14,298 bases of DNA, taken from the NCBI GenBank assembly GCA_934747325.1, contig CAKVGW010000043.1, positions 1 through 14,298 on the forward strand, read 5' to 3'. This DNA comes from an uncultured Candidatus Melainabacteria bacterium. Lineage in GTDB: Bacteria; Cyanobacteriota; Vampirovibrionia; Gastranaerophilales; Gastranaerophilaceae. Positions 13,148 to 14,298 of this stretch are shown here, one piece after another. The position numbers and the translations under genes are program-made. The notes under the pieces were generated by a model. That model was not told the DNA's origin, made no database searches, and saw nothing but the letters and a program-made list of their open reading frames with translations. Each line of letters starts with the position of its first letter. Position 1 is the stretch's first letter.

Positions 13148-14131
13148 TTAGGCAACTCCGTTATTAAGCAAATCGTGAATATGAATTACGCCGATAGGTT
13201 TTTTGCCTTCCAATACAAAAAGGTTTGTAATTTTCTTATCATGCATAATCTTTAATGCTTCTGCCGTCATTGCATTCGGCGAAACTGTTTTTGGATTGCG
13301 CGTCATTAAATCTATTGCTTTTTCTTCTAATATTTTTGAAGACAAACATCTCCTTAAATCACCGTCCGTAAGAATTCCTGTCAAATCTCCGGCTTGATTT
13401 ATAAAACCTACACAGCCTAAACGTTTTGAAGTCATTTCTAAAAGCACTGCCTGCATGTTTGAATTTTCATCCAAAATAGGCATTTCTTGACCCGTATGCA
13501 TCAAGTCTGAAACGCGCTTCAAGATAGAACCAAGTTTTCCTCCCGGATGTCTGTCGTTGAAGTCTTCTTTTGAAAAGCCTTTTCTTTCAATCATTCCTAC
13601 CGTTAAAATATCACCAAGGACTAGAGTTGCGGTTGTAGAACTTGTTGGTGCCAGTCCGAGCGGACAAGCCTCCCCATTATTTGGTAATTCTAAAACTACG
13701 TCACCTGCTTTACCCAAAGAACTTTCTGCATTTTTTGTAATTGCAATGAGTTTTATTCCAAAACGCTTACAATAATTCAGAATATCTATGAGTTCTCTTG
13801 ATTCGCCACTATTAGAAATTGCAACTACAACATCATCTTCTGTAATCATACCTAAATCCCCGTGACTTGCTTCTGCTGGGTGTACAAAAAACGATGGAGT
13901 TCCTGTTGAAGCTAATGAAGCTGCAATTTTACGTCCGATATGACCTGATTTGCCCATTCCGGTTATAATAATTCTACCTTTAGAATTTTGCATAAAATCT
14001 AAGGCTTTAGTAAGATTTTCTGCTTTTACCGAGTCTTTCAAATGATTTATCGTATCGATTTCAGAATCAATTGTTTTGATTGCAGAAATTCTATCCAGTT
14101 CTATTTGCGATTTTTGCATTTCTAAAGCCAT
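13148..14131 (-). CDS. kdsD: Arabinose-5-phosphate isomerase (KpsF/GutQ family)
   Basis: It converts ribulose 5-phosphate to arabinose 5-phosphate, the first step of KDO synthesis for lipopolysaccharide, which implies an outer membrane. The 327-aa length is typical. The N-terminal SIS domain has GMGKSGHIG (58-66), HPAEASHGDLG (84-94), SNSGES (106-111) and EACPLGLAPTSSTT (154-167). Residues matching the E. coli KdsD catalytic set are K61, E113, E154 and H195 (in RHPGGKLG). Two CBS domains follow at about 207-265 and 273-325 (the latter ending IGVIHIHDLL). AAAGGAG lies 9 nt before the ATG. A near-consensus sigma-70 promoter lies about 55 nt upstream. It is the first gene of an operon with the cation exporter, and no KDO-8-phosphate synthase gene is in view. 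Confidence 0.95.
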   Translation of the reverse strand: MALEMQKSQIELDRISAIKTIDSEIDTINHLKDSVKAENLTKALDFMQNSKGRIIITGMGKSGHIGRKIAASLASTGTPSFFVHPAEASHGDLGMITEDDVVVAISNSGESRELIDILNYCKRFGIKLIAITKNAESSLGKAGDVVLELPNNGEACPLGLAPTSSTTATLVLGDILTVGMIERKGFSKEDFNDRHPGGKLGSILKRVSDLMHTGQEMPILDENSNMQAVLLEMTSKRLGCVGFINQAGDLTGILTDGDLRRCLSSKILEEKAIDLMTRNPKTVSPNAMTAEALKIMHDKKITNLFVLEGKKPIGVIHIHDLLNNGVA

Positions 14132-14193
14132 ACTTCAAAACTCCTTTAGATATATTTTACTACAAATGTGTAGGTGAGTTTTTATCAAATTGA

Positions 14194-14222
14194 TTTATAT
14201 GAACTTTTGTAACAATTTTCAA
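14194..14222 (-). promoter_or_regulatory. Sigma-70-type promoter of the kdsD operon
   Basis: On the minus strand TTGAAA (14217-14222), exactly 17 nt, and TATAAA (14194-14199) form a near-consensus promoter. The leader of about 55 nt contains a small hairpin CTACA-CATT-TGTAG just before the ribosome binding site. Confidence 0.72.
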
Positions 14223-14230
14223 AAAATCCC

Positions 14231-14257
14231 TAAAGTTTTAAGAATTTGTGCCGATAA
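14231..14257 (+). promoter_or_regulatory. Perfect sigma-28 (FliA) flagellar promoter facing out of the window
   Basis: TAAAGTTT (14231-14238), exactly 11 nt, then GCCGATAA (14250-14257) match the FliA consensus at all 16 positions. The 41 nt to the window edge contain no start codon in a convincing context, so the driven gene starts to the right. It is back to back with the kdsD promoter, the two -35 elements being 8 nt apart. A 12-bp palindrome CTTACATGTAAG (14258-14269) begins immediately after the -10, over the predicted transcription start. Confidence 0.9.
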
Positions 14258-14298
14258 CTTACATGTAAGATTTAGGTAAAAGGGCGTTACAGTGGCAG

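Overview
The window is AT-rich, densely coding, Gram-negative-type bacterial chromosome. A KDO-pathway enzyme (KdsD) points to a lipopolysaccharide-type outer membrane, and two sigma-28 (FliA) promoter matches point to a flagellar regulon. The large Q/N-rich orphan protein, the lineage-specific helical proteins and the overall style suggest a non-photosynthetic cyanobacterial relative (Melainabacteria/Vampirovibrionia, perhaps Gastranaerophilales). That placement is inference; no rRNA or tRNA lies in the window to test it.

Layout. 1-206: 5' end of pdxJ (minus, cut by the window edge). 275-1925: pckA (minus) with its own terminator. 2038-2352: small XRE-type regulator (minus). 2526-5047: a plus-strand island of three orphan genes, namely an 89-aa helical protein, a 203-aa protein carrying two more copies of the same domain, and a 423-aa protein with three canonical EF-hand loops. 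A repeat-like spacer (2796-3072) separates the first gene from the other two. 5049-7920: minus-strand group yajQ - mgtE - YhcC-type radical SAM. 7921-8312: non-coding, with a long imperfect inverted repeat and a GC-rich mini-repeat. 8313-9737: deoB and a 58-aa [4Fe-4S] ferredoxin (plus), ending in a perfect 18-bp bidirectional terminator. 9845-9987: MITE-like palindromic element. 10003-12174: 723-aa orphan membrane-associated protein with C-terminal YIPS repeats (minus). 12281-14131: kdsD - CDF zinc-type exporter operon (minus). 14194-14298: divergent promoter region.

Most interesting signal. Two sites match the FliA consensus TAAAGTTT-N11-GCCGATAA with exact spacing. One, at 14231-14257, matches 16/16 and points out of the right edge of the window toward an unseen plus-strand gene, probably flagellar. 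The other, at 3073-3099, matches 15/16 and lies just upstream of the 203-aa/EF-hand gene pair. This implies that an uncharacterised two-gene operon, an alpha-helical repeat protein plus a cytoplasmic calcium-binding EF-hand protein, is expressed with the motility regulon. The 89-aa gene next to it carries a single copy of the same helical domain and has a separate sigma-70-type promoter, divergent from and overlapping that of the XRE regulator.

The remaining genes are housekeeping: vitamin B6 synthesis, PEP/oxaloacetate interconversion, Mg2+ and Zn2+ transport, nucleoside catabolism, electron transfer and KDO synthesis.
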